From Brevibacillus agri (GTDB lineage Bacteria; Bacillota; Bacilli; Brevibacillales; Brevibacillaceae), in contig NZ_CP026363.1 in the NCBI RefSeq assembly GCF_004117055.1, positions 1,975,501-2,039,500 of the forward strand: a stretch of DNA of 64,000 nucleotides, read 5' to 3'. Positions 52,361-60,496 of the stretch are shown here, in pieces; the first letter of the stretch is position 1; every line of letters starts with the position of its first letter. The position numbers and the translations under genes are program-made. The notes under the pieces are model-generated. The model was not told where the DNA came from. It made no database searches and was given only the letters and a program-made list of their open reading frames with translations.

Positions 52361-53479
52361 ATGCTTCCCAAACGGGTGATCGGGATTTTGACCTGGCGCC
52401 AGGGACAGCGCTTTGGCGAGCCGGACTATTTGCGCAAGCTCGTGCTGGCCGGGCAGAAGCTGGGGGCAGAAATCTACCTGTTTTCGCATCAGGACGTACA
52501 CGGAAAAGAAAAAAAGATCAGAGGCTTTGTGCCGAAAGCAGGGGGCGGCTGGACCAGCCGATGGTTTCCCTGGCCGGAGGTGGTTATTGACCGTTATCGG
52601 CGGCGCGTGCCAGAGTACATCCGCATGCGCAACAGCGACCTGTTTTTCTTTGCGAACAGCCCGTTTTCCAAAAAGTGGCGCGTGACGCAACTGCTGGCCA
52701 AAGACGAACGGGTCAAACGCTGGATTCCCGAGACGCATTTGTACGAAAAAAAGAAAATGACAAGCATGCTGGCGCGTTACCCGCTGGTGTATGTCAAGCC
52801 GGGGAACGGTTCCGGCGGCAAAAGCATTTTGCGGGTAGCGGCTGTCGGCAAGGAATATGCCCTTTCCGGGCGCGACAAGCAGTATCAGGTGCATACGGCC
52901 AGGCTGGACAGCAAGGCGGCCGTGGAGAACTGGGTCGGCCGCTGGGTTGCGGAGCAGCGAATTGCCGATGGCAACTTTTTGGTGCAGCAAGGGCTTGATC
53001 TCGGGCTGATCCCCAATCATGTGGCGGATGTGCGGGTGTTAATCCAAAAAGACGCGGAAGGCGAATGGAGTGTGACAGGCAGCGGGGTTCGCATCGGGGA
53101 GCCAGGCAGCTCCACTTCCAATCTGCACGGCGGAGGACGGGCAGTTCCATTTGTGCCGCTGATCGAAAGCTGTTTCGGGAGAAGGCAGGCGCCGCACACC
53201 ATCCGGGAATGCCACTTGCTTGCCCATGAGGTGGCGAGCACCTTGGAGGACTATTTCGGCCGGATGATGGAGTTTGGTCTGGACATCGGAGTGGATGTGA
53301 ACGGGCAGGTGTGGCTGATCGAGGTCAATCCGAAGCCGGGACGCGAAGTTTTTCGCCAGATCGGGGAGCTGGACACGTATGCCAAAGCCATCGAGCGTCC
53401 GGTGCAGTTCGCGCTCTACCTTGCCCGCAGCAGGCAAAACCGGATGGCTCCGGAGAAGGTGCGCCGCGCCGGAGTCTGA
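52361..53479 (+). CDS. YheC/YheD family spore-coat-associated protein
   Basis: A 372-residue ATP-grasp-like protein. ATG 52361 with GAGGGTG six bases before is chosen; the frame is open from ~52190, so an earlier start (ATG 52223) cannot be excluded. The N-terminal domain (RVIGILTWRQGQRFGEPDYL) is typical of YheC. The ATP-grasp core shows LVYVKPGNGSGGKSILRV, the DVRVLIQKD box and GLDIGVDVNGQVWLIEVNPK. In B. subtilis YheC/D are spore proteins. It is the only cargo gene of the element apart from the regulator, which supports a link to sporulation. It is related to the broken gene at 16835. Confidence 0.85.
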   Translation: MLPKRVIGILTWRQGQRFGEPDYLRKLVLAGQKLGAEIYLFSHQDVHGKEKKIRGFVPKAGGGWTSRWFPWPEVVIDRYRRRVPEYIRMRNSDLFFFANSPFSKKWRVTQLLAKDERVKRWIPETHLYEKKKMTSMLARYPLVYVKPGNGSGGKSILRVAAVGKEYALSGRDKQYQVHTARLDSKAAVENWVGRWVAEQRIADGNFLVQQGLDLGLIPNHVADVRVLIQKDAEGEWSVTGSGVRIGEPGSSTSNLHGGGRAVPFVPLIESCFGRRQAPHTIRECHLLAHEVASTLEDYFGRMMEFGLDIGVDVNGQVWLIEVNPKPGREVFRQIGELDTYAKAIERPVQFALYLARSRQNRMAPEKVRRAGV

Positions 53480-53509
53480 GCGATAGCCTGGTTTTTGTCG
53501 CTATGGCAG

Positions 53510-53523
53510 CAAGCGGGGAACCG
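53510..53523. repeat. Right attachment-site repeat of the recombinase element
   Basis: CAAGCGGGGAACCG, matching the left copy in 12 of 14 bases, within the Gly-Ser-Pro-Leu codons of the protease N-terminal part. Confidence 0.75.
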
Positions 53524-53981
53524 ACACTGATGACCCATTCACCAACCTTGGTATGAGAAGAGTTGCCGAGCGGCAAAGGGTAAAGCTTGCAGTCCGCGTC
53601 AATTTTAATGACAGCATAATCTCTGACTCGATCAGCGATGATGCGCTTGGCTTCGAATACCTTGCCGTTGAACAGCTTGACAAAAATATTTTTCGATTTG
53701 CCGATGACATGCTGGCTGGTCAAGATATAACCTCTAGGATGGAAGATAAATCCGGAGCCGAAGCTGCGCTCGGTAGGCGTCGTCGATTTATCTTCGTGGT
53801 CGATGAGGCTGCGGATCAGGGTATCGACGTCTTTAGCAAGGGGGGCGTCTTCTGTCACGATGGAGACGACTCCCTCCTGAACTCGCTCTACAATCGGAAC
53901 AAAAAAATTGAACGGGTGCAGACTGCTGCTGCTCACAGGGTACTTTACTCGCGTATATTGGGACCATCTTTTACTTTTCAC
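53510..53981 (-). pseudogene. HtrA-like serine protease, N-terminal part (split by the recombinase element)
   Basis: Begins at GTG 53981 (GGGGGAGAG just upstream). It encodes ERVQEGVVSIVTEDAPLAKD, the His motif GFIFHPRGYILTSQHVIG and the Asp motif RVRDYAVIKID of an HtrA-type protease, up to VGEWVISVGSPL. There is no clear signal peptide or membrane anchor, so the rejoined enzyme would be cytosolic. Past the joint the frame runs 60 codons into the element and stops at 53325, so unexcised cells could make a 218-residue product without the catalytic serine. Confidence 0.9.
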
Positions 53982-54071
53982 AAATCTCTCCCCCTACAGC
54001 AGTAGTTAGGTATATATCATCTTATGGAGGGGCGAAAGGGAAGGGACGCCCAATTTGGTTCGGCCAGTGTG

Positions 54072-54098
54072 TTATATCATTATTTTTGATTGATATAA
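54072..54098. promoter_or_regulatory. Inverted repeat between the protease and padR genes
   Basis: TTATATCA-N11-TGATATAA, in an AT-rich 288-base divergent region. It may be an operator of the PadR protein or of the protease promoter. ATACATGTAG near 54143 resembles half a PadR box. Confidence 0.45.
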
Positions 54099-54269
54099 TA
54101 AAGAAATAGCATTGGTATAATTATTAGAATCGAATTATAATACATGTAGTTAGAGAATATTTTGAACATAAAGGCTAAGCAGATGAATACCTGTACTTGT
54201 CTGAAAAGAGGTAATAATCTGCCTTGTCTGTAGAGAGAGAAAAAGAAAGATAATGGAGGATGCGAAGAG

Positions 54270-54812
54270 ATGGATGTAAAAACGATCATACTTGGCTTTT
54301 TGAGCTACGGAGAGATGAGTGGGTACGATATCAAGCAGGCGTTTTCCAATAGCATTGGATTTTTCTACGACGCCAGCTTTGGAGCGATATACCCTGCGCT
54401 GCGCAAGCTGGAGGAAGAAGGACTGGTCACCAAGCAAGAAGTGATCCAGTCTGGAAAGCCCAATAAAATTTTGTACCAGATCACGGCACAAGGAAAAGAA
54501 GTGTTCCGTCAGGAAATCCAGACGCCGATTTTGCCTCCGGTGCTGCGCTCCGACATGCTGGTGAAAATTTTCTTCGGCAAGAGCCGCACGCCAGAGGAGC
54601 AAAGAGACATGCTGGAAAGCTGTCTGAATCTGCAACGGCAAATGCTTCAGCAAAGCCGGGCGTCTTTTAAAAAGCTGGAACTGCAATTTGACGAATATCA
54701 GCGCTTTTGCTGGGAATACACGATTCACCACCTGGAGTCGACGATTGCCTTTTTGGAGCAAAAGATGCCGACTCTCGTGAAGCAGCCAGCCTTGTCCGCT
54801 GCCTCCGGCTAA
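54270..54812 (+). CDS. PadR-family transcriptional regulator
   Basis: A 180-residue regulator of the long PadR subfamily. The winged helix is at the N-terminus (IILGFLSYGEMSGYDIKQAF, then YPALRKLEEEGLVTKQE). The C-terminal dimerisation helices (residues ~95-170) include LQRQMLQQSRASFKKLELQF, a probable coiled coil. GGAGGATGCGAAGAG precedes the ATG. PadR proteins usually repress efflux or phenolic-acid genes; no such gene adjoins it, so the target is unknown. Confidence 0.93.
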   Translation: MDVKTIILGFLSYGEMSGYDIKQAFSNSIGFFYDASFGAIYPALRKLEEEGLVTKQEVIQSGKPNKILYQITAQGKEVFRQEIQTPILPPVLRSDMLVKIFFGKSRTPEEQRDMLESCLNLQRQMLQQSRASFKKLELQFDEYQRFCWEYTIHHLESTIAFLEQKMPTLVKQPALSAASG

Positions 54813-54863
54813 GCATAAGGCCGGCAGATGAGCTTTTCCAACCGATAACCGCATAAGCAAAAG

Positions 54864-54902
54864 AGGCTTCGCCAGAAACAGTCGGCGAAGCCTTTGTTTT
54901 TT
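54864..54902 (+). terminator. Terminator after padR
   Basis: AGGCTTCGCC/GGCGAAGCCT stem and TTTGTTTTTT. The same GGCTTCGCC arm is repeated in the aminopeptidase terminator below. Confidence 0.9.
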
Positions 54903-54950
54903 GCGCTGCAGCAAGCTGGACACGCTTGGTCCTTCGCCTTTTGTGCAAGC

Positions 54951-54987
54951 AAAAGGCTTCGCCGGCCGAAAAAAGCATGGCGAAGCC
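54951..54987 (-). terminator. Terminator after the aminopeptidase gene
   Basis: Minus-strand GGCTTCGCC/GGCGAAGCC with a 15-base loop and a short TTTTG tail. Confidence 0.75.
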
Positions 54988-55000
54988 AGGTCCAGACAGC

Positions 55001-56113
55001 TTACTTCAAGTTTTCCGGGTTGAGGCATTCGAGCTCAGGCACGACGAAGCGGCCGTCTTTGCGGATCAGGCGGTCGTCAAACCAGATTTCGCCGCCGCCC
55101 CACTCTGGGCGCTGGATCATCACCAGATCCCAGTGGATCGAGGACTTGTTGCCGTTGAAAGCGTCGTCGTAAGCTTGCCCTGGTGTAAAGTGGAAGCTGC
55201 CGTCGATTTTTTCATCGAACAAGATGTCTTTCATCGGGTTTTGGATGTAAGGGTTGACCCCGATCGCAAATTCGCCGACGTAGCGCGCGCCTTCATCGGT
55301 GTCGAACACTTCGTTGATTTTTTTCGTGTCGTTCGCGGTCGCTTCAATGATTTTTCCGTCCTTGAACGTCAGCTTGATGTTGTCGTATGTAAAGCCTTGG
55401 TACGGGGATGGCGTGTTGTAGGCGATCGTGCCGTTGACGGAGTCGCGCACAGGTGCCGTAAAGACTTCCCCGTCCGGAATGTTGGCTTCGCCCGCGCATT
55501 TGATCGCAGGGATGCCTTTGATCGAGAAGGTCAGGTCTGTGCCTGGTCCTACGATGCGCACCTTGTCGGTTTTTTCCATCAGCTCGACGAGGTTGTCCAT
55601 CGCTTTGTCCATTTTGCCGTAGTCGAGCGTGCACACCTTGAAGTAAAAATCTTCGAAGGCAGCAGTGCTCATGTTGGCAAGCTGGGCCATGGAAGCGTTC
55701 GGGTAGCGGAGCACGACCCATCTCGTTTCCGGCACGCGCACGTCGAGCACAGGGCGCATCAGCAGCTTGGAGTACAGTTGCATTTTGTCGCCAGGCACGT
55801 CAGCCAGCTCGCTAATGTTGTCGCCGCCGCGAATGCCGATGTAGCAATCCATCTGCTTCATGAAGGAGACGTCTGCCTCGCGCATGATGCCAAGCTGGGT
55901 TTCGTTTACGCCGAGCAGCAGCTCGCGCTGGATGCTCTGGTCGATCAGTTGAACGTAAGGATTGCCTCCAGCTTCGTACACTTTGGCAATGACTGCTTTC
56001 GTCAAGTCCGTCACATTGCCGACGGCGTAGATTAAAACGTTTTCACCCTTTTGCACGCGGGTGGAGTAGTTGACCAGTACGTCTGCCAATTTTTCAATAC
56101 GCGGATCTTTCAT
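55001..56113 (-). CDS. M29-family aminopeptidase
   Basis: A 370-residue thermophilic-type metallo-aminopeptidase (AmpS/AmpT/PepS family), start ATG 56113. The family start (MKDPRIEKLADVLVNYSTRV) and the metal-binding positions are present: two acidic residues around CAGEANIPDGEVFTAPVRDS, the EGARYVGEFAIGVNP box, and HFTPGQAYDDAF followed by SSIHWDLVM. Cobalt/zinc-dependent members remove N-terminal residues from peptides in the cytosol. The AGGG-type ribosome site is weak. Transcribed alone. Confidence 0.94.
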   Translation of the reverse strand: MKDPRIEKLADVLVNYSTRVQKGENVLIYAVGNVTDLTKAVIAKVYEAGGNPYVQLIDQSIQRELLLGVNETQLGIMREADVSFMKQMDCYIGIRGGDNISELADVPGDKMQLYSKLLMRPVLDVRVPETRWVVLRYPNASMAQLANMSTAAFEDFYFKVCTLDYGKMDKAMDNLVELMEKTDKVRIVGPGTDLTFSIKGIPAIKCAGEANIPDGEVFTAPVRDSVNGTIAYNTPSPYQGFTYDNIKLTFKDGKIIEATANDTKKINEVFDTDEGARYVGEFAIGVNPYIQNPMKDILFDEKIDGSFHFTPGQAYDDAFNGNKSSIHWDLVMIQRPEWGGGEIWFDDRLIRKDGRFVVPELECLNPENLK

Positions 56114-56173
56114 AGGAAGGGGATCCCTCGCTTTCCATATCATATCAGTATGTATTGTACACAAATCGCATAG

Positions 56174-56199
56174 AAAAAAGCTACCCATGCAAGGGTAGC
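56174..56199 (-). terminator. Terminator after the YjcZ-like small gene
   Basis: Minus-strand GCTACCC/GGGTAGC and six Ts. Confidence 0.85.
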
Positions 56200-56270
56200 G
56201 TGCGGAGGAAACGCGTTTACAGGATTCGGTTCTTCATGTATATGCAGCGTCCTGCGCCAATATGGCTATG

Positions 56271-56363
56271 TCAATCGCAGCCGCAGCCGATGATGACCAG
56301 CAGGATAAAAAGAATCAACACTAAGGTGAAATCATCGAGGTCTCCATTGAAAATGCTGCTCAT
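56271..56363 (-). CDS. YjcZ-like small membrane protein (30 residues)
   Basis: ATG 56363 is preceded by AAGGAGG at an 11-base distance. The product is MSSIFNGDLDDFTLVLILFI continuing LLVIIGCGCD: a short polar start, one hydrophobic helix and a terminal Gly-Cys-Gly-Cys. This resembles the YjcZ/small sporulation membrane proteins of Bacillus. A strong terminator follows on the same strand. The protein is short, so the call rests on the pattern and the flanking signals. Confidence 0.7.
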   Translation of the reverse strand: MSSIFNGDLDDFTLVLILFILLVIIGCGCD

Positions 56364-56569
56364 AGGATGAACATCCTCCTTGTTGTGTGTTAAGCCTCTT
56401 GTGCTTACATCCATAACATATGGGTTTTTGCACAGTCCCGATACGGGCATTCGCCCATTTTTGGGAAGATTCTTTCAGTTTGGCCCACATCACTTTGCAT
56501 GTTTATTATTCTGAAAAGCAGGAAAAGCTAGAGGATACGAAAAGACTTTGCAAAAAACGAAAGGATGTT

Positions 56570-56809
56570 ATGGCGATGCAAAGATCATTATCGAGTCTTG
56601 CGCACGATCTTGTCCCAATTACCATCAATGTAGGCGAGGATTTCAAATCCATTGTGTGGAAAGCCCAGTACGATATGGATTTCAATACGGAATGCTTGTT
56701 TTGCTTTTCAGAGCGCATTACAGGATACCGGGTGGAAGACGAGGCAGGGCATTCCGGCAAGGTAGCTGTCTGCCCGCACTGTGAAAAGGTCAACGCGATT
56801 TACGCATAA
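56570..56809 (+). CDS. Small zinc-ribbon-like protein (79 residues)
   Basis: ATG 56570 with GAAAGGATG close upstream. The C-terminal half has two cysteine pairs (TECLFCFSERITGY and VAVCPHCEKVNAIYA), fitting a zinc ribbon. The N-terminal half (LVPITINVGEDFKSIVWKAQ) has no recognised family. A terminator follows (56831-56867). Function unknown. Confidence 0.65.
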   Translation: MAMQRSLSSLAHDLVPITINVGEDFKSIVWKAQYDMDFNTECLFCFSERITGYRVEDEAGHSGKVAVCPHCEKVNAIYA

Positions 56810-56830
56810 GCACGGCAAAAGCCGGCAGCC

Positions 56831-56867
56831 AAAAACGATGCTCTCAAGCTGGAGGGCATCGTTTTTT
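56831..56867 (+). terminator. Terminator after the zinc-ribbon gene
   Basis: AAAACGATGC/GCATCGTTTT with inner CTC/GAG pairs, followed by more Ts. Confidence 0.85.
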
Positions 56868-57060
56868 CGTTTTTTCACGTGCGGGCGCTGGGCTTATATG
56901 CGGAGAAAAACGTTTGTTCCAGTGCCAAAAGGACCAGTCTGTGCCGTACTATATCTGCCACTGTATCCACCATGTACCACCTGGCGTTTAGCAGGATTGA
57001 AGAAGGCGGTCACGAATAGTATGAGAGGTATACATATGTAGATAGTTAGGGGTGAACTTT

Positions 57061-57459
57061 GTGCAAAAGAAATGCAGCCGCTGCGGGAATGACATGGAGA
57101 TCGTCCTGCGCAATGTCGTGTATAAAAAACGGGTGAAAATCATGAATGTGCCCGTACACGTTTGCGTTGACGATTGCTGCGCTCATTCCCAGGTGGTAGA
57201 TGTGATTAAGGATGATTTGAAATCACTCATGGAGGAACTGGGCCAACATCCGCAGCGCCAGGCGATCGAGTTTGAAGAGTTGTCAGAGTTATCCAACTTA
57301 TTGGTACTTATTGCTAATGAGAAGGCAGACTCTTCGGTGCGAGAAGTGCTGGGCGAGAGGGTCAACGAGCTTCTGGATCTGTTTTTGTTGGCGCAGTCCC
57401 TAGGCGATCAAAAATGGATGCTGGAATTGCGTGAGCGATTGACAAAAATCATGGTATAA
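57061..57459 (+). CDS. YgiT-type zinc-finger protein (YokU-like)
   Basis: A 132-residue protein; GTG 57061, six bases after AGGGGTG, is preferred to the in-frame GTG 57052. The N-terminus is a YgiT-type zinc finger (KCSRCGNDMEIVL, then IMNVPVHVCVDDCC). The rest is helical (DDLKSLMEELGQHPQRQAIE to the end). Related fingers occur in MqsA antitoxins and the phage-related YokU. No toxin gene adjoins it. Function unknown. Confidence 0.7.
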   Translation: MQKKCSRCGNDMEIVLRNVVYKKRVKIMNVPVHVCVDDCCAHSQVVDVIKDDLKSLMEELGQHPQRQAIEFEELSELSNLLVLIANEKADSSVREVLGERVNELLDLFLLAQSLGDQKWMLELRERLTKIMV

Positions 57460-57460
57460 G

Positions 57461-57494
57461 AAAAAGGAGGCGCTGTTGCAGGCGGCTCCTTTTT
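57461..57494. terminator. Bidirectional terminator after the YgiT-finger gene
   Basis: AAAAAGGAG/CTCCTTTTT. Confidence 0.75.
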
Positions 57495-57599
57495 GGTATG
57501 TCCGCGCGGCCGCTTTTTGCTCCCTGCACCGCAAACGTAGACTTCGCTATCCAGATTTCGCTATACTGAAAACCAATAGCGACTCAAAAGGAGAGATAC

Positions 57600-57929
57600 A
57601 TGGTGGCACAAAAACAGCTTCATTCGCTCGAGGAACTGGACCAGTTCGTGGCCCAAAAAGGCAAAAAGCTTTTGTTCAAGCATAGCACCATCTGCCCGAT
57701 CAGCACGTCTGCTTACGAGGAGTTCCAGGCGTACTTGCTGGAGCATTCGCTGGAAGCGGCTGTCATCCTGGTGCGGGAAGATCGCCCGGTGTCCAACGCG
57801 GTCGCCGAGCGTTTTGCGATCAAGCACGAATCCCCGCAAATTTTCCTGCTGGAAGACGGCGAAGTGAAATGGCACACGTCGCACTGGAAAATTACCAAGG
57901 ATGCGATCAGCCAGGCGGTAGGGGCTTAA
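57600..57929 (+). CDS. ytxJ: Bacilliredoxin-type redox protein YtxJ
   Basis: A 109-residue thioredoxin-fold protein with one active cysteine in FKHSTICPIS (Cys32; TCPI motif). YtxJ (BrxC) acts as a monothiol bacilliredoxin in the bacillithiol system, removing bacillithiol from oxidised proteins. AAAGGAGAG precedes the ATG. The cis-proline region (HESPQIFLLEDG) is present. It is transcribed alone and ends at a strong terminator. Confidence 0.9.
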   Translation: MVAQKQLHSLEELDQFVAQKGKKLLFKHSTICPISTSAYEEFQAYLLEHSLEAAVILVREDRPVSNAVAERFAIKHESPQIFLLEDGEVKWHTSHWKITKDAISQAVGA

Positions 57930-57944
57930 AAGACATCATCACGC

Positions 57945-57983
57945 AAAAAAGAGCTGTCGGTTCAATTCCGCAGCTCTTTTTTT
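57945..57983. terminator. Bidirectional terminator between ytxJ and the FtsA-like gene
   Basis: AAAAAAGAGCTG pairs with CAGCTCTTTTTTT. Confidence 0.9.
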
Positions 57984-58032
57984 GTGCAGATAAATCTTCC
58001 TCACGGCTTGGTGAGTCAAGCTTTTCAGATGG

Positions 58033-60216
58033 CTACTCCCAATACAGCTCCAGCTTGTCTCCGCTTTTCAGCTCGGTCTGGAAGCTGGCTTGCTCGCCGT
58101 TCACCAGCATGACAAAACCGGAGATGCTTTCGCTTTCCGGCTTCTCCAGCGAGAAGTTGACAAAGCGGAAGACGTCGCTGAATACAGGCGGAGCGGCTGG
58201 CGTAGATTTTACGGTAATCACCGCGCCGTCCGGCACCAGCTCGTCTGCCGCGGCCGCTTTTCCGTCCACGGTGATCGACACTTGCGCCACTGGCAGCACT
58301 ACGCGTTCGCCGTTAAAGTACACAGTCATCGTCTCCTGGACCCACTCTTCCAGCGGAATCACATCGCGAATGGCCGGCGGCGGAACTTCCTCCAGGCGAT
58401 AGTGCAGCTCATCGCCTTGCCGCACAGAATCGCTGTAAGCGGCGGGCTTGCCGTTTAACAAGAGGACCGGATTGTGGGAAGGCAGCGTATAAGACTGGCC
58501 GTTCACGCTGAAATGCAGCCCGGTTTGCGCAGGCTGTTTTTCTGACGGGAACAGCCCGGCTGACTCCAGCACCTCGGACACGGTGCGGGGGAGGCGAATC
58601 TCGACTTCTGCGCGATCGCTCAACTGGTCGTCAAGCTCGGCAGGGGTGCCGTTTACCCGGATCACTGGCCCGAGCGAGAGCGGACGGTCGTTGCAGAGGA
58701 TGTCCAATGTGTCCAACTGGTCGAGCAGGTCGCGCACCATGACGCTGGCGTCCGCGCCGTTAGTTCCGGCGACCACTGTAATGCTGTCCCCGTCGGCAAT
58801 CGGCGAGTCGAGACTCGCCGCTTCGCCGTTTTTCAAGATGACCGGAGGCGTGCCGTGACCGCCGGGAATCATTTTCATCCTGCCGTTGACGGTGACGCTC
58901 ATCGCCAGGCCCGGTCTGCCGTAGAGACGGCGAATGTCCAGCCCGGCGGCAATCAAGGAATCGCCCAAGGACATTTTCCGCAGGTCGAAAATACGCAGCG
59001 GCGTGTCGTTGACCGTGACGGTGACGTAGCGCAGAGGATGGCGGCGTGCGGCAACCGCGATTCCGACTGGCGTCACAAACTCCGGGCCGCTGAGCGCCGG
59101 ATTGTCTCCCACGAACTGCTTGATGGCATCGCCGCCTCTGACCGCGACGCGCGCGGCAGGCATGTTCAAAAACTGGGCGACTTTTCCCGTCAAGCCAGGA
59201 GTGAGGCTGCCGCCGCCGATCAGCATGACAGCTTGCGGCGCTTTGCCGTTCAGCTCGATGATTTTCGTCGCGATCTTCTCTGCGAGCTGCGAGATGTCAG
59301 CCTCAATCGCGCTGGTTATTTCGGCTGCGCTCATCGTATGCTCCATGCCGAGAATGTCCGTGAAGGTGACGGACTCACGGGTGGAGAGCAGGCGCTTGAC
59401 CTCTTCTGCCATCGGAAAATCGAGCAAAAAGGCATTCATCAGCGCGTCTGTGATCTCGTCTCCGGCTACCGGGACCATGCCGTAAGCCGTAATCGCGCCT
59501 TCCTCGGTCAAGGCGACGTCAGAGGTGCCCGCGCCGATGTCGACGAGGGCAATGTTGAGCCTGCGCATGGTCACAGGGATGAGCACGTTGATGGCGGCAA
59601 TCGGCTCCAGCGTGAGCGCCTGCATCTCCAGATCGCACCGCTTCAGGGCGGCGATCAGCGAGTCGACGACGACCCGCGGGAGGAACGTCGCGATCACGTC
59701 TGCGCTGGCCGTATCGCCGCGCTGGTCGATCAGGCTGCCGATCAGCTCTTCGTCCAGATAGTAGTTGACGACGCTGTAGCCGACACAGTAATAGCGCGTG
59801 ACATCTTGCTCGCGCAGCTCCTTCGCCAGATCAGCCTGTGCTTCCTGCACCGCGGCAAACTCCAGCGCCACGACATCCTCGCGCGTAATAAACGCGTGTC
59901 TGGACAACGGCATGTCCACGCGCACGCGCCGGGTGCGTAGCGAGCGGCCGGCTGCCGCCACGGCTACTTGGTGCAGCGGGCCGTGTTTTTCTTCCAGTTC
60001 TTCTTTTATTTGCTTGATGACCTTCGCGACAGCGACGACGTCGTGAATCTGACCGTCCAGCATGGAGCGCTCGTCGTGCTCGCGAATCGCGCAATCCAGC
60101 ACGCGAAACTGGTCTTTTGTCGATTCCACAATCAGTCCGACGACGCTGCGCGTTCCGATATCTAAGGAAAAAATCAGCTCAGGGGAGCCTGGTTCTGTAT
60201 AGGCTGACAAAGGCAA
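58033..60216 (-). CDS. FtsA-like ATPase with C-terminal repeats
   Basis: A ~727-residue protein. TTG 60216 lies four bases after CGAGGGAG; TTG 60210 is an alternative. The first ~390 residues are an FtsA/PilM-type actin-like ATPase with the SHS2 insert (phosphate 1 IFSLDIGTRSVVGLI, phosphate 2 NIALVDIGAGTSDVAL, adenosine AVMLIGGGSLTPGL). This is followed by about four repeats with the pattern VNG-x-P-x-LNG-PA-DS-DGD (residues ~400-727), possibly beta-grasp-like. FtsA itself is ~420 residues and lacks these repeats and the gene is far from ftsZ here, so it is a paralogue. A role in morphology or sporulation is possible but unproven. Confidence 0.8.
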   Translation of the reverse strand: MPLSAYTEPGSPELIFSLDIGTRSVVGLIVESTKDQFRVLDCAIREHDERSMLDGQIHDVVAVAKVIKQIKEELEEKHGPLHQVAVAAAGRSLRTRRVRVDMPLSRHAFITREDVVALEFAAVQEAQADLAKELREQDVTRYYCVGYSVVNYYLDEELIGSLIDQRGDTASADVIATFLPRVVVDSLIAALKRCDLEMQALTLEPIAAINVLIPVTMRRLNIALVDIGAGTSDVALTEEGAITAYGMVPVAGDEITDALMNAFLLDFPMAEEVKRLLSTRESVTFTDILGMEHTMSAAEITSAIEADISQLAEKIATKIIELNGKAPQAVMLIGGGSLTPGLTGKVAQFLNMPAARVAVRGGDAIKQFVGDNPALSGPEFVTPVGIAVAARRHPLRYVTVTVNDTPLRIFDLRKMSLGDSLIAAGLDIRRLYGRPGLAMSVTVNGRMKMIPGGHGTPPVILKNGEAASLDSPIADGDSITVVAGTNGADASVMVRDLLDQLDTLDILCNDRPLSLGPVIRVNGTPAELDDQLSDRAEVEIRLPRTVSEVLESAGLFPSEKQPAQTGLHFSVNGQSYTLPSHNPVLLLNGKPAAYSDSVRQGDELHYRLEEVPPPAIRDVIPLEEWVQETMTVYFNGERVVLPVAQVSITVDGKAAAADELVPDGAVITVKSTPAAPPVFSDVFRFVNFSLEKPESESISGFVMLVNGEQASFQTELKSGDKLELYWE

Positions 60217-60404
60217 GTCACTCCCTCGTTTTCGTGTAAATCTGCAGGAATAGATGAAGAAAGCAGTTAGAACATATATCCATTTGATTCGACCCAAGCG
60301 ACAAAGAATCCTGTCGAAACAAGGAATCTTCCCGTTTTTGGCGAAGAATTTGCAAAGGTAAAAAAACATAAATAATTTACTTTCGCGCTTTTTGGCGCTA
60401 AACT

Positions 60405-60433
60405 GCTGACAAGGGAGTATGAATCGATTATAA
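60405..60433 (+). promoter_or_regulatory. Promoter of the DAHP synthase gene
   Basis: CTGACA, a 17-base spacer and TATAAT. A small inverted repeat (GCGC-T5-GGCGC) lies just upstream. Confidence 0.75.
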
Positions 60434-60496
60434 TAACCCTAATTTATCGCCAACCACCTAGTTGACCCATATAAAAAGAGGAGAGTGGAGAGACAC

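Larger units (their letters stand above)
50153..53523. mobile_element. Serine-recombinase element splitting an HtrA-like protease gene
   Basis: The element spans 3,357 bases between short imperfect repeats CAAGYGGRGAACCG (50153-50166 and 53510-53523, 12 of 14 identical). It carries a large serine recombinase 25 bases from the left repeat, an HxlR regulator, and a YheC/D gene whose stop is 30 bases from the right repeat. Removing one repeat-to-repeat length restores the protease frame exactly. The recombinase resembles SpoIVCA/CisA, which excises the skin element in sporulating Bacillus. Developmental or stochastic excision is plausible; a plain integrated element is the alternative. Confidence 0.85.

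Noticed and set aside
50153-53523. Transposon with terminal inverted repeats
   Set aside because: The ends are short direct, not inverted, repeats and the enzyme is a serine recombinase rather than a DDE transposase.
58855-59940. A 361-codon plus-strand frame opposite the FtsA-like gene
   Set aside because: Antisense shadow with strongly skewed composition (His, Arg, Asp) and no motif.
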